Source: Elmis aenea
Lineage: Eukaryota; Arthropoda; Insecta; Coleoptera; Elmidae
Length of the DNA: 64,000 nucleotides
Assembly: GCA_947652605.1 (NCBI GenBank)
Contig: OX393581.1
Coordinates: 46,275,924-46,339,923, forward strand
Direction: 5' to 3'
Shown here piece by piece: positions 43,365 to 54,885 of the stretch (positions within the stretch are counted from its first letter, which is position 1; every line of letters begins with the position of its first letter). Both the position numbers and the translations under genes were made by a program. The notes below the pieces were generated by a model. It saw nothing but the letters and a program-made list of their open reading frames with translations, did no database searches and was not told where the DNA came from.

Positions 43365-44208
43365 CTTTAATAACTTTTTTGTTTTATTCATTAGATCAAT
43401 TTTATGAATACTTTCTGGAAGTACTTTTTAATGTAGAATATAACTGTTACATTAGATTTTTTTATTACTTATTATTTTTGAGACATTACCCTTAAATTCA
43501 TTATTTCTCATGGACCAAGAAGTTAGCTATGGTATAGTTAAGTATTTTTTTTTTCTTCTCTTTTTAATGAGATATTACTTGCTACATCTGTTTTTATAAA
43601 AAGATTACAAAATCAAGAAAAATCGTAGTTTACCAATCACTTGTCAAGCTATCTATGAACATAAAAACAAAAAACAACTAGTTAAATGACTGTATCAATT
43701 TTCGGCGCTCTGCGGTATCATTTATTAGAATTTCAAAGTATTGTTGTGTAATTTGATAGTCTTTGTAGTACTTGATTTTGCGACTTATTTATGAAAATAG
43801 GTATAGCAAGTAATGTCTCTTTAAAAATTGAAAAAAAAAATCACATTTAACTATATCATAGCCACTTCGCGGCCCATATGAAAAAATGAAATTAGAGGTA
43901 ATGTCCCAAAAATGCAAAGTGATAAAAAAAAATCTAAAATAACAGTTACATTCTACATTTAAAAAAGTACCTCAACAAAGTGCCAATAAAATTGATCTAA
44001 AGAATAAAACAAAAAAGTTATTAGAAAAAAAATACAACATTTTCATACTTTTGCTATAACATCTAAAGTACGAGGAATGTTTACTTTTAAAAATTGATTG
44101 TAGCTCTCTTGTTATACTTACGAAAATTTTATCTAATTTTAGCAAACCTGTATCTCTTATAATAAGCGAGATCCCAATCCTGGAAATGTCATCTGGGACA
44201 CCCTGTAT
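43365..44208. mobile_element. Foldback family F, copy 3
   Basis: Inverted arms (left about 43365-43790, right about 43790-44030) correspond to those of 3598-4937, followed by the same ~190-bp right end that finishes gacaccctgtat. The spacer with the HTH remnant is deleted, so the arms nearly abut. The left terminus is missing. Confidence 0.8.
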
Positions 44209-45136
44209 ATATAAGTTAAAATTGCCTAATTAAACTAACAATGTTGTGATGTTAATTAGCCTGGCTAAGAAAGGCAATAGTTTTAAAATAATAAAATACA
44301 TGAAAATATTTTTTTTTAACAGAAAACGTGCCCAAAGTTTTCATTGGACTCGTCTTTTATATTTTTGATTAGGGTGTTATACAAAATAATTAATAATTTC
44401 GGTTTAATTGCAAAGTTTACAGATAATCCAGTGAGTCAGTGGTTTAAAGTAATACTTTTAAATCCGAGAAAATGATACCCCTGTATCGTGCCCTACGTAT
44501 AAGGGGGCTCAGTCAAGACGGTCACAAAAATTATTACGATAAAATTAGAATATACGCAACAGAATTAAATAATTATTTATAGCATACACACATATACACG
44601 CCCCGCAAACAAAATTTGTTCGAGGCACCGTACCTCCAAGATGCCATATCTTTTAACAAACTATTTAAATCAACGGTACAACATATTTCCTAAATAAAGT
44701 GATATAACCATTGACTTATATTAAAATTAATTCTAAAAACGGTGTGTTGAACATCTAATCTAAGCAATATAACGAAATATAATTTTAAAGGTTGTCGCAA
44801 AATCCTATTAATTAAAAAAAACAGAAACATTAATTAAACATTAACAACGTTGATGAAAGCACAGAACACAAAGACAAACCTAATTTTAATGATATCGCAC
44901 AACCTTCAGTTTTCATGTCGACATAGCTGTATGTTTCGTCAATTAGTATATTAATTAATTTGCTAATAAAGTTTTTATAATTGTGTACAAATTTCAACAG
45001 TCAAATATAACATCTCTCTCCTAGCTATAATTTTCCAGAGTTAATTTGATATCTATTTATAGACCTTTGCTCTGCCCACGCTTACTGTGTTTTTTGTTTG
45101 TGATATGTCGTATTAATAATAATTTTATTGTTGCAG
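44209..45136. other. Non-coding, probably intron upstream of TMTC2 exon a
   Basis: AT-rich sequence leading to the acceptor at 45136. No upstream exon was recognised. Confidence 0.5.
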
Positions 45137-45381
45137 TGGCGTACGTGAACTTGGGAGCGGCCCTTATAGCCGCAGGACGATGCCAAGAAGCTGTGTCTGT
45201 ACTTCGGCAGGGTTCTCGGTTAGACGGTACTGGCCTGAGAGATCGAAGGGAGCACGAATCAGCCAGAGTTTCCGCTCTCCTTCAACTTGGAGCGCTTTAT
45301 TCGGATCAGGGTAGGCTTCAAAGAGCCTTAGCAGCTTATCGAGAAGCAGCACATTCTTTGCCAAAGCATTATCCACCCCAG
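45137..45381 (+). CDS. TMTC2: TMTC2-like gene, internal exon a (TPR region)
   Basis: This internal exon encodes two TPR-like helical pairs, for example NLGAALIAAGRCQEAVSVLR and LYSDQGRLQRALAAYREA. The acceptor is a ttgttgcag ending at 45136 and the donor is CAG|GTAACT after 45381. The exon starts with two bases that finish a codon begun in an upstream exon and ends in phase 0. TMTC proteins are ER multi-pass O-mannosyltransferases that act on cadherin-type substrates, with N-terminal membrane segments and C-terminal TPRs. Only the TPR part is visible. Assignment to TMTC2 rather than TMTC1, 3 or 4 rests on this exon together with the next two. The open frame runs back into the intron to 45046, but the pyrimidine tract and AG fix the exon start. 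Confidence 0.85.
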
Positions 45382-45589
45382 GTAACTATTAAACTGCAAT
45401 ACAATATGAGCTATTAAGAGCTTATATCACCACCAAATAAAAATATATTAACGTTATGGTACCAAAGTAGGTAATAAATCTTATTACATCTAATTTTTTG
45501 AAGTTTTTATTCCGGTAATTGAGATTTATTGATCTTGAAAATTGATAAGAGCTTGCTAGGCTGTACATTGAACATTTGCACAATTTTTA

Positions 45590-46440
45590 CGGGGTTATCG
45601 TTTTTCGCGCTTTTTTCCGAAACCGTTAAAGATAATTTCAAAAAGGTTGCACAGGCCTACTCACAAAAGATGCGTGCATTGAAAAATAACAAATTTTGAT
45701 ATTCTTCTAACACGGTCTCATAGCCAACGCGATTGCACATATGACCAATTTAAAGGACCATTTACGGACGGCCGTGGATGATATCAAAAATTTTTGGATA
45801 GCATTTTTTTTTTCACGTCATCGAGAGCACCCTTTTATTGGCTACATCTTGAGCACCGAGACAAATTTTTCGGACGATAATTAACAAAGTTATGATTTTT
45901 TTTGTAGACCAAGAAGTTTTTCTTTCCCGAGCGAATTCCTTATTTTACGAGTTTATCGTTTTTCGCGTTTTTCGTGTTTTTCACCGGAACCGTTCATTAT
46001 AATTTCGAAGAATTTTAACAGGCATACTAGCAAAGGATGCGTGCATCGAAAAATAACGAATTTTGATTTTATTCTAACCCGGTCTCATAGCCGACGCGAT
46101 TGCAAGTATGACCAATTTAAAAGAACATTTTCGAACGGTCGTGAATGATCTCAAAACAATTTAAAATAGCGCTTCCTACACTTCATCGGATGTGCCCGTC
46201 TTTTAGCACATTTTGATTACAGGTTTAAGTTTTTCAGACAAAAAATAACGAAGTTAAGAATTTTTTCGTAGACCAAGATAGTTTTTTTCCGAGCCAAGTC
46301 CGTATTTTACGGGATTATCGTTTTTTCGCTTTTCTCCGGAACCGTTACAGATAATTTCAAAAAGTTTGCACAAGCCTACTAACAAAGGATGCTTGCATCA
46401 AAAAATAACAAATTTCGATTTTTTCTCTAACACGGTAGAT
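45590..46440. repeat. Tandem array, ~360-bp unit, about 2.3 copies
   Basis: The marker ccg(a/g)aaccgtt starts units near 45617, 45984 and 46335. Each is followed by aaaggatgcgtgcat-type and cggtctcatagcc(a/g)acgcg-type blocks in the same order. The units are about 15-20% diverged. The same blocks occur in the foldback MITE at 26503-26740, so this is a tandemly arranged mobile repeat. Located in a TMTC2 intron. Confidence 0.75.
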
Positions 46441-47391
46441 TCTTAGATAACCTTATTATCAATTTTAAGATAATTACTTCCAGATTCGTCAAAATATAGA
46501 ATGTGTTTAGCTATCATTGGAACTTTCGAGTATGCAGCTAGCAAAAATTGATTTTTAAAATATATGATGAGCAAAATTTTTACTTGTGGCATTCAAAAAA
46601 ATGGCAGTTTGTATGTAAACTTATGATACTAAATAGAACAACAGTATGCCCATAAGAAACCAAAACTAAGTTTTTTCTATTACCACTAATGTAAATGACC
46701 CTTATCATATAGACTGCATGCATAGTAAGTGAGTCCTAACCATTGAATAAAAAGATAAAGGAATGAGCGTTATAGCTAGCGATACTACGGCGTCCAGGTT
46801 AGCCTCTCAATATGGCGGATACATGTTTCCGCTTCTCAGTGGCGTATCTAACATTTTTAAATATGTATTGATTAATGTAAATATTTGCCTTGTTTTGAAT
46901 TGAGCCTGTTATTTACTTATTTATTTCTTGTTTCGTGGTTGAGGGAATTAAAAAAACGACAGCGTATTTCAATATTTGGATTGTTTATTATGAGAGTTAA
47001 AAAATATGCTGTACAAAAATGCACGCCACTGATATGACATACCATTTTGACAGACCACATAAAATTTTCAATACATAATTACACTACAAAATATTAATGT
47101 CTACTTACCTATGAAACATAATCTTTTAATCTTCAACATTTGACCTAGTAAGACTACAAGATCTACAGCTAATCATTTTAGCACACAAAACCCTAAATTT
47201 CTTGACTGTTTGACCCGTCAAAACCGGCCGCCATAAGAGGCCATTTATGTCGTAATTTCCGTCGCCGCCCAAACACTGCAGTATAGTATTAAAAGCTCCT
47301 TCCTTTATCTCTTTATTCAATGGTCCTAACGCACGGTAAGCAAAACACACAGTTGATCAAAGTAGACTCACGTCAAACACTGCCTGCATGC
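46441..47391. other. Non-coding with a weak inverted repeat
   Basis: ccattgaataaaaagataaa (46742) is inverted near 47305-47335, suggesting an older ~600-bp element. The block aacgcacggtaagcaaaac (47329) is repeated at 48655, on the other side of the hAT insertion. A 74-codon minus-strand frame at 47126-47350 has no recognisable motif. Confidence 0.35.
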
Positions 47392-47399
47392 ATAGTAAC

Positions 47400-48631
47400 C
47401 AGGGTTGAGCAGATTTAAATCAATTGATTCAAATCACGATTTAAATCATGATTTAAATCAAGTGATTTTTTAAAAAAAATCATTGATTTAAATCAAGTGA
47501 TTTTTTAAAAAAAATTATCTATTTAAATCACAGATTATGTGAGTACAATATAATATTAATTTATAATAAAACAAAATTGTATTACTATTAGTAATTAAAC
47601 ACACGAAATGGTGAATAAACTATATCAATTTGCTCTTGTAAAGTAATATTCATTGTGGAAATGCAATAATTCAAAATATAAATGACAAGTTTTTGACGTT
47701 AGCGTAGTGAACAGTCAGTTTTTTCAATTTCCACGGCACTCTATTGCTTCAATAACGATTTGAAAAAAAATGTCGAATATCTCGAAAAGTATGAGTTTTG
47801 GGTATAGGACATACTTAACAAAATATGAAGCTCTTTTAAAGACGAATTCGATGACATAAAAAAATACAGGGGTTTGAATTTGAAAAAATCGAGTTACGAG
47901 CTTTTGAAAATCATGGAAGTTGCCACCTATTTATAAACACCCCTGTATGTGTGATTCAAATTTTTTCATATCGAGCTAACAAAGAAATTTTTTCTGCATG
48001 TCCATACCAAATTAAAACTCTGTATTTCAAAATTACTTCAGGAGAATTTTTTAAATAAAGACTTACCTTGAATAATTTAGAAAATAATTTTTTTTTTACA
48101 ACGCCGTATAAAAACCTGTAGTGCTTTATATTGATGCAAAGCTGAAATTAGGGCGGTCAAAAATATTAAATAAAAAATTGGGTGTTGTATTTGAAATATA
48201 AAAGTTGCTATTAGTTCCAGAAAGGTGACTCACCCTGTATATTTGAAAATATTTTTATTGTGTTGTTTAGAAAAAACTGTATAAAATAGCATTTGAATCA
48301 ACTTCATATCTCAAGCCGTTTAGCCACAATCGACCGATCCCGCACTAATGACTCACCCTGTATATAATTAATTAAACATCACCATTTAGCACTGATTTTT
48401 TCAAAATTCTTAATCATTATATTTAATTTTTCATTTTGACAAAAATTTACCATTGAATTAAATATATTGGTTATTAAATATACCTATTATCACAAAACAG
48501 AAATAGCATGTGAATATGTCACTAAATTCGATAATATGGTACATTTGATTTAAATCAAAAAAATCTGATTTAAATCAAATAAATCGATTTTTTTGATTTA
48601 AAAAAAAAAATCATGATTTTTATCCACCCTG
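47400..48631. mobile_element. hAT element, non-autonomous, 8-bp target duplication
   Basis: ATAGTAAC at 47392-47399 and 48632-48639 is a perfect 8-bp duplication. The termini are CAGGGTTGAGCAGATTTAAA and (reverse complement) CAGGGTGGATAAAAATCATG, followed by arrays of gatttaaatca at both ends. Length is 1,232 bp with no transposase; the interior includes small repeat scraps ending accctgtata. It is inserted in a TMTC2 intron. Confidence 0.88.
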
Positions 48632-48639
48632 ATAGTAAC

Positions 48640-51600
48640 TGAGTTATATGTATAACGCACGGTAAGCAAAACGCACATTTGTGTAGAAATGTCAAAGTAG
48701 GCTTACGTCAAAACTGAAGACAACGTAATTACTGGGTGTATGTTAGCCAAAAAGCCTTTGAAATCGTAGGTACGAAGAAGAAATATTGTATCCTGAATTT
48801 AAAGGCTTTTTCAGTTTCTCCTGTATTATAACTATTTTTTGTACCGTATTATGGAATTCCAAAAAATTGAAAATAAAAAATTATAAAACAATCCTATTTT
48901 ATTTTTAAAAAAAGCGTACAATGTCATTTAAATAAGGTTTCAAAACTTTTTAAATTCCCAGAGAGTTTGCAAAACTATCTAAATCCAAAAAATATTTTAA
49001 AATAACTTTTTCCACAATCATCTTTTTTTTTTCCAGTGACTGCCGATCAATTTTTGAATGCCTACTGCATTTTGTGCGTTATGAGCATACAAGTCAATTA
49101 TAAATCAATGGATAGTTTTACCGCGTTTCCTGTGAAATTGGTTATGGCGGATATAGCCAGTTTTGCCTCATTTTTTTTATCAGTCGAATTTTTTCACAAA
49201 ACAAACAAGGAAATATGTAAACAATAATATTTCACAAAGATAGGTTAGCCGCTCTATACTTAAAAAAATATATTCGTTTTCTCCGGAATCTAAATTACAA
49301 CAAAATGGTTTACGGCTGGCTACTTCCTAGTCCTACTATCTCAAATTCAAATAGTTAAAGATACAAACGTTAAAAAAAGCTATTCATTTTTGAATGCATA
49401 AAAACCCCATTTAAGAACAATCGAGAAAGGTTGCCCCACTTAAACTGTTTTGTTTATTTTTGGTTCCATTCGAGTATTCTAGTTTTCAGAGCAGGAATCT
49501 AAATCGAAAATCGCAGAATAAGCATCTCGATTCTAGTCTTCAGTTCCAGTGAATGATAGTGACACCGCTTTGCATAAAAGTTGTTGTGTTAAGGTTTTCA
49601 AACAAACGGTTATCGAGATAAAAAAAAAACATACGAAGAAAAGTTTTCTGAACGTACTTTTCTACTTTGCCGCGTATATTTCTGCAGGAACGATGTACCC
49701 GATAGAAAAACATAAAAATAAACTAGATTACTTTCGCTGGTAACGTTTAATTCCTTAGTTTTGCAAGAAAAAAACATAAAATGATGTTTACTTAAGTAAA
49801 TAATTTATGCCTAGTTTAAAACAATTTTTTTTTTAAGTCACAACAAGTAAAATGAGCTAAAATAATTGTTTTTCCATGTTCCTAAAATGTTCCACAATTT
49901 ATTTTGACCAATTTTAGGTGTCAATTAAAGATCATCTTCGTTAAATTAATTGGGCAGCCTAAATGTGCACTATTAGTACACTTAGACCCAAACAAATTGG
50001 CGGATGGGGTACGTAAAACTTTTTCTAGGATGAAAAGAGTTATGAGTAGTAGTAATGGTGGATTGAACGAGTTTTACAATCTACGACAATTTTCATGAAT
50101 AAAATGAACTGGGAAAAAATAAGTTTTGTTGCATTCTGATTAAGTAACCATATGACAGTTCAAAGTCAACAGCGCCACCACTATCTAATTTTTTTACTAA
50201 ATCGGATGTAAAGAGTTTTGCAAAGTTTCGTTTTAAATTTAATTAAAACGAAACTTTGTAGGGGAAAATTGTAAATATAGAACTTACGTGATGTTAGAAT
50301 ATTATCTTTAATAGCAAGAACTCTAACAATTAAAAACATGCCCTATTTTTTATTTGAAAATTTGCAAAAAAGTGCATACAACATTTTCTTAATAAAGCGT
50401 TACATTTTCGACAATATTTTTAGCAAAAGTTTCCTGAGTTTATTTTGCTAGATACCATTCTTAAGTGATTTGCAAATTATTTATTTTAAATTGTATTCTT
50501 AATTAAAGTATTAAGATCATATTCAATTTGTCTGTTTTGATTTTAAAGAAGGTTGCATTAAAAGGTTTATTTTTTGTTCATCAGCTTCTTGTAATAAGTA
50601 CATAGAATATTCAGTTGAAACCCAAATGCATTAAATAATCTTTAAAATTATATGATGAAATCAACCTACCTTCAATAATTCGTTCTATTAAATTGAAGAA
50701 GAAGCGTGTTGTAAAAAGAAAAAAAAATACTTAATGAACTTCAACGCTATTTATTTTCTGATTAGTCTTAATCATTGATTACCTTTCTAGTAGTGCAGGT
50801 AGATTACTCTCCCTTTCAACTAATGGTCGCTCGACATCCTAGATAACATCTTTGCAGATAGATCTCGAGGATCAAACTAGAACGTGTTACTTCATACTAA
50901 CGCTAGAAAATCGTGTAGAATCCTTACTGTGCTAGTTGTGCGGAAGCACATACACGAAACTTCCGGATATGGTCTTAAATCAATATGGTTTTAAGTTAAA
51001 CATGTGATCTTGTCATCCTTATTTGTCCTGCTGAATTTATACTGGCCGGATATTTGTTCGACATAAAGGGGTAGAGGACATCTCTGTTTGACAAATGCAA
51101 ATACAAGGTGGGGAGTTAAGCGTAGCCCGGACCCGTCCTCTGCGTGTCGGGGGACATCATCCCGTGATGAGCGACCATCTGGCCGATCTTCCCCCGAACA
51201 GCTGGGCTCTGACAAATACTCCGCTTACTAATAATCACGCTAAGTGCTGGCAACGTTCAGCCAATTCACTGTTTCTCTAACTGCTTCTCATATCTCAGCA
51301 AACGTAATAACCATTATTGCGTCTCGTGTTACTGTATATTCGCTTAATTTAATTTATCTGCCGCCTAAAGTAAAGTTGCTTGTTGCGCAAAATAATCTTA
51401 ATTTGATCTTCTTTTTATTAGCTTTTCCACTGATGGTGCACATTTTTCTAATTTACTTTCAATCAATATAACGAGATATAAAATGGTTTCAAAGGGATAT
51501 TTAATACTTCCTTCTAATTAAAAAATAATTTCCGGATATTGAAACCAGCGACGGGAAAACTTCACTAAATTAAAACATTTTTCGCATAGTTCTTAATTTA

Positions 51601-51990
51601 CAGGAGCCTAGCCGAGCGGATCTGTCAGTGACTGTGATGCTCTAAGCGAATGTTACTTCTCAAATTAATCTATATTAAATACTTCAAATTTAATTAAATT
51701 TCATGGAAAACCTGTTTGCTATATTACCCGCTTTATAACTAATTTAACAAAAATTTGAGAAGGTTTACCTGGAACACGGATATACATTCTCGTTTATATT
51801 CTTTACTCGTAATTAATTTCGCTGGCAAAGGACATTTTTAGTAATAAAATGACGTAAACTTTGTGTTAATAGTAGATGTTTATTTAATATATCACATAGG
51901 TACTAGAAGTATGTTGTACAATCTTTTGATAAATTATTTAAGAAATATTGTTTAAAACATCAGTTATTAAGTTTATTCTCAATTTGTCAT
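48640..51990. other. Non-coding intron sequence; one G+C-rich patch
   Basis: Mostly AT-rich. A patch at about 51060-51230 is G+C-rich and single-copy, with open frames on both strands; I see no motif or clear splice sites and leave it unassigned. Short frames at 49036-49227 and 49549-49743 look like chance. Confidence 0.4.
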
Positions 51991-51995
51991 ATCTA

Positions 51996-52625
51996 TACAG
52001 GGTGTGTATAAATTGGCGGAAGCGCTACACGTGACGATGTTCTTCGTAAAATTTTAAGTCGAAAATCTTGATACAAAAATGTTGTACCATGCTTCCTATG
52101 GCCTCATGAACCATTTAAAGGAAAACAAAAATTGGCAACATTGCATACATTGATTTGCGTTTGGGCATTTTTTTATCAGCAATTTTTACTTAGGTATTTA
52201 CAATTTTTGTTCGAACTGAAAGCCTTCAGTTCGTAAACATAGCTGCAAACTTTTGGGTATCGTAAAACACAAACTAGAAATAATTACGAGAAAAAGAGAG
52301 ATGACAGCTAACTACTATGTTGCCATATGTATTATTTTCATTCAAATCAGTGTTTTACATATTTTCAACACCAATTTTTGAAAGGAAGAACACAATATCT
52401 AGGAAAAAATACTATTCGAAATTTATTTTTATTCCAAATTGCAGTTTTTCCATTTGCAAGTATTAAATAATAACGCTTATTAAAGGACTAAATGTCAAAA
52501 CATTGAGGACCTCTTGCAGACACAGCAAGCATGGTACAACATTTTCGTATAAAGATTTTCGACTTAGAATTTTACGAAGAACATCGCCACGTGTAGCGCT
52601 TCCGCCAATTTTTACACAACCTGTA
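51996..52625. mobile_element. MITE with ~110-bp terminal inverted repeats
   Basis: The left end tacagggtgtgtataaattg, then gcggaagcgctacacgtg and gatgttcttcgtaaaattt, is inverted with few differences at the right end, finishing in cctgta. No coding sequence. The flanks are compatible with a TA target. Present in the TMTC2 intron. Confidence 0.85.
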
Positions 52626-53235
52626 TAATTGTGATGTAACATAAAATTTAATACTCAATAAATGTGTTGCTTTCGTGTGGAATAAAAATTATGAAATATT
52701 TTGTATATAAAAAAATGTTTTATTTCGTGTTTCTGTTGTTGAACCATATTTTTTTTTTATAAATTCGTATGTAGACGTATAACAAAAATGTTATAGAAAA
52801 TTGATTTTCACAAATTGATACTATTCTAGGAAAATAAATTAACCCTACATCCTGTCATTAACAAACGTATTTCTGCTAATTTTGGTACATACATAGGTAT
52901 TATCAGACGCAAATTAAGTAATAATATTCTTCTATAGATCGTCCTGACAACTTTCACTTGCCTATCCAAAAAAAAATAAAGAAAAAGAGAATCAATCGCT
53001 GATTAATTGTTTAACTTTAATATCACCAAAATATTTGTTAATTTAATTTTATATTTACACTATAATAACATAAATAAGATTAAAAATTACACGCTATTTA
53101 TGTAGGAATTTTTAAACATATTAAAAGAAGAATATCAATATACAAAAAACAACTTTAGGCTAATGTAAAATAATCTGTAGACATTACATAAATGAAAACA
53201 ATCACATTTAAAAACAAAATTTGTCATATGCTTGT
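52626..53235. other. Non-coding intron sequence
   Basis: AT-rich; nothing recognised. Confidence 0.45.
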
Positions 53236-53237
53236 AT

Positions 53238-53861
53238 GCGGCGCAAAATTGTGGCGGCGAAGAATTGTGTAGGCGAAGAATTGTGGGCGAAGAATTTTGG
53301 GTGAAGAATTGTGGGTGAAGAATTGTGGAGGCGAAGAATTGTGGGCGAAGAATTGTGGGCGAAGAATTGTTGGCGAAGAATTGTTGGCGAAGAATGTTCC
53401 TAGACGCGCAGTACCTACGTTGGGGGCCGGGCGGTTTCTTATTAATTACCTACTAATATGGAACAGTGAACGCTAGAGCATCGCATGTTCGCATATGATT
53501 CTTTTGTGAGAAGTGGCGAGTCTATGACCGCGGTTCAGCGCGAGTTTCGCCGCAGATTCAATATTCATAGAAAGGACTCGGTTGCCGCGAATGACACATA
53601 TTACGTTGGGTAAACAATCTTCCAATAAGAGGCTTAATAATAAAAAGAAACCGCCCGGCCCCCAACGTACTGCACGTACTCCAGAGGGATCTAGGAACAT
53701 TCTTCGCCCACAATTCTTCGCCCACAATTCTTCGCCTCCACAATTCTTCACCCACAATTCTTCGCCCACAATTCTTCGCCCACAATTCTTCGCCCACAAT
53801 TCTTCGCCTACACAATTCTTCACCCACAATTCTTCGTCCACAATTCTTCGCCTACACAACG
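53238..53861. repeat. Two inverted minisatellite arrays around a transposase fragment
   Basis: The left array (53238-53400) has about 10 units of GCGAAGAATTGTGG, 14-16 bp each. The right array (53696-53861) has about 11 units of the reverse complement. The inverted symmetry extends inward: gttgggggccgggcggtttc (53419) is inverted at 53648-53667. The centre encodes part of a transposase N-terminus. The open frames across the arrays are only translations of the minisatellite. Confidence 0.85.
53484..53700 (+). pseudogene. mariner-like transposase N-terminal HTH fragment (DUF4817 type)
   Basis: One frame reads MFAYDSFVRSGESMTAVQRE, then FRRRFNIHRKDSVAAND. After a shift near 53590 the next gives HILRWVNNLPIRGLIIKR, and a further frame KKPPGPQRTARTPEGSRNIL. 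This is the usual order of the DUF4817 HTH domain (ESVTAVQREFRRxF, ILRWVxxLxxxG) and the KPPGxxRTxRTPE linker of certain insect transposases. It stops where the right minisatellite array begins. No catalytic core. Confidence 0.7.
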
Positions 53862-54273
53862 CTTTTAACCAAGGAATTGAATGATACTTGTCATACAACG
53901 CTCCTTTTTCTAATGGCCGAGTTCTAATCAATCAAAAAAGTCACCCTGTATAATAGAATTTTTCGAGCATATTCACATTTCCTTCAAGTTTGGTGGAGAT
54001 TAGAACGCAATAAAACGAACTACTAAAGATTTAATCAATTTGTTGGTCGTACCTAATTGATACAAGTTGGTCTGTGATATGTTTTACGAGTAGTTGTATA
54101 ATGTGATTGGTACAAGCTTACATAATGCACTTCAAAGTTTACAATACGGTTTTTATAAGTAAATCAAGTAAAATTTATGACATTATTCTCGAACCTTGGT
54201 TTCTTTACCTTTGCGCTGTGTGAATTATTAAAATGTTTCATACCGTGTTCATGGCTGTTCTTTCTTTTTACAG
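53862..54273. other. Intron sequence before TMTC2 exon b
   Basis: This includes a scrap caccctgtataata near 53943, then ordinary AT-rich intron ending in a polypyrimidine tract and AG at 54273. Confidence 0.5.
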
Positions 54274-54414
54274 AGTGTATTTAATCTTCTGGGGGAGACG
54301 TTGGCACGATTACAGCAAGATGAAGAAGCCGAGAGGTGGTATCAAGCTGCTCTGAGCGCCCAACCAGACCACGTGCCGGCGCACATAACCTACGGAAAAC
54401 TTCTCGCTAAAAAC
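54274..54414 (+). CDS. TMTC2: TMTC2-like gene, internal exon b (TPR region)
   Basis: This exon is exactly 47 codons, phase 0 at both ends, bounded by tttctttttacag and GTAAGC. It starts SVFNLLGETLARLQQDEEAE and ends VPAHITYGKLLAKN. From memory, vertebrate TMTC2 has a very similar stretch around AEHWY and HIPAHLTYGKLLA, and this is the strongest single argument for the TMTC2 assignment. It joins in frame with exon a across an 8.9-kb intron and with exon c across a 386-bp intron. The exon is clearly richer in G+C than the surrounding intron sequence, as expected for a conserved coding exon. Confidence 0.9.
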
Positions 54415-54800
54415 GTAAGCCCAGTTTAATATTCAACCTACTCTAAACGTATTTTTAATGAATATTAGTTCTTTCCGACGATAAAATTTTACTCAACGTG
54501 GCGTTCCCGAGGTTGTCATAACCATGTAATCCTGGAAGACCCTGACTTTTATTAGATGAAAATATTAAATATTCATGATGCCTCTCGGTTTCAAAGAAAT
54601 ACAGATAAAAATTAATTGGTAATGCTACTGTAAGAGAACACAAAGCCTCCCACGATGTTCGTATTTAAAGTTAGGAAATACGATGGGAATTTTAATGATG
54701 TAAATATTTGAACTGTGATGCCGTCTTTAATACCGTAATGGATCGAATTCCTGAATTAAGTAAAGTATAGGAGGAAGATAACCGATGATTCATGTTTCAG

Positions 54801-54885
54801 GTGAGTCGAGTGGCAGAAGCTGAACAGTGGTTTCGCAGAGCCCAGCGCCTAGCCCCAGAGGACGCCAGCGTTTACCATCACTACG
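54801..54885 (+). CDS. TMTC2: TMTC2-like gene, internal exon c (TPR region)
   Basis: This is a short exon of 28 codons plus one base, too short to be found by an ORF-length cutoff. It lies between the acceptor catgtttcag (ending 54800) and the donor G|GTTAGT after 54885. It reads VSRVAEAEQWFRRAQRLAPE and ends VYHHYG, one complete TPR repeat (A-x-W-F-x-x-A-x-x-L-x-P). It continues exon b in frame and leaves phase 1 for a following exon that I cannot find in the remaining 9.1 kb. The next intron is therefore probably longer than the rest of the window. Confidence 0.85.

Larger units (their letters stand above)
45382..54273 (+). other. 8.9-kb intron of the TMTC2-like gene
   Basis: This is the intron between exons a and b. 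It contains, in order, a tandem array (45.6-46.4 kb), an inverted-repeat region (46.7-47.35 kb), a 1.2-kb hAT element with perfect target duplication (47.4-48.6 kb), a mostly featureless stretch (48.64-51.99 kb), a 630-bp long-TIR MITE (52.0-52.6 kb) and the inverted minisatellite structure (53.2-53.9 kb). Repeat insertion accounts for a large part of its length. Confidence 0.8.

Noticed and set aside
45164..45376. 70-codon minus-strand frame
   Set aside because: Antisense of TMTC2 exon a.
47126..47350. 74-codon minus-strand frame with several cysteines
   Set aside because: No recognisable domain, non-ATG start, and it lies in an inverted-repeat region; coding status not supported.
49036..49227. 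Possible exon after a ttttttttccag tract
   Set aside because: A good-looking acceptor, but the frame has no similarity to TMTC family sequence and no matching donor; exons a and b already join in phase without it.
50991..51215. 74-codon minus-strand frame in a G+C-rich patch of the intron
   Set aside because: No motif or clear splice sites; open frames occur on both strands because stop codons are rarer in G+C-rich DNA.
53473..53931. 152-codon minus-strand frame with repeated RRIVGEELW and KNC units
   Set aside because: It is a read-through translation of the minisatellite; all frames of a 14-bp repeat without stops give periodic peptides.
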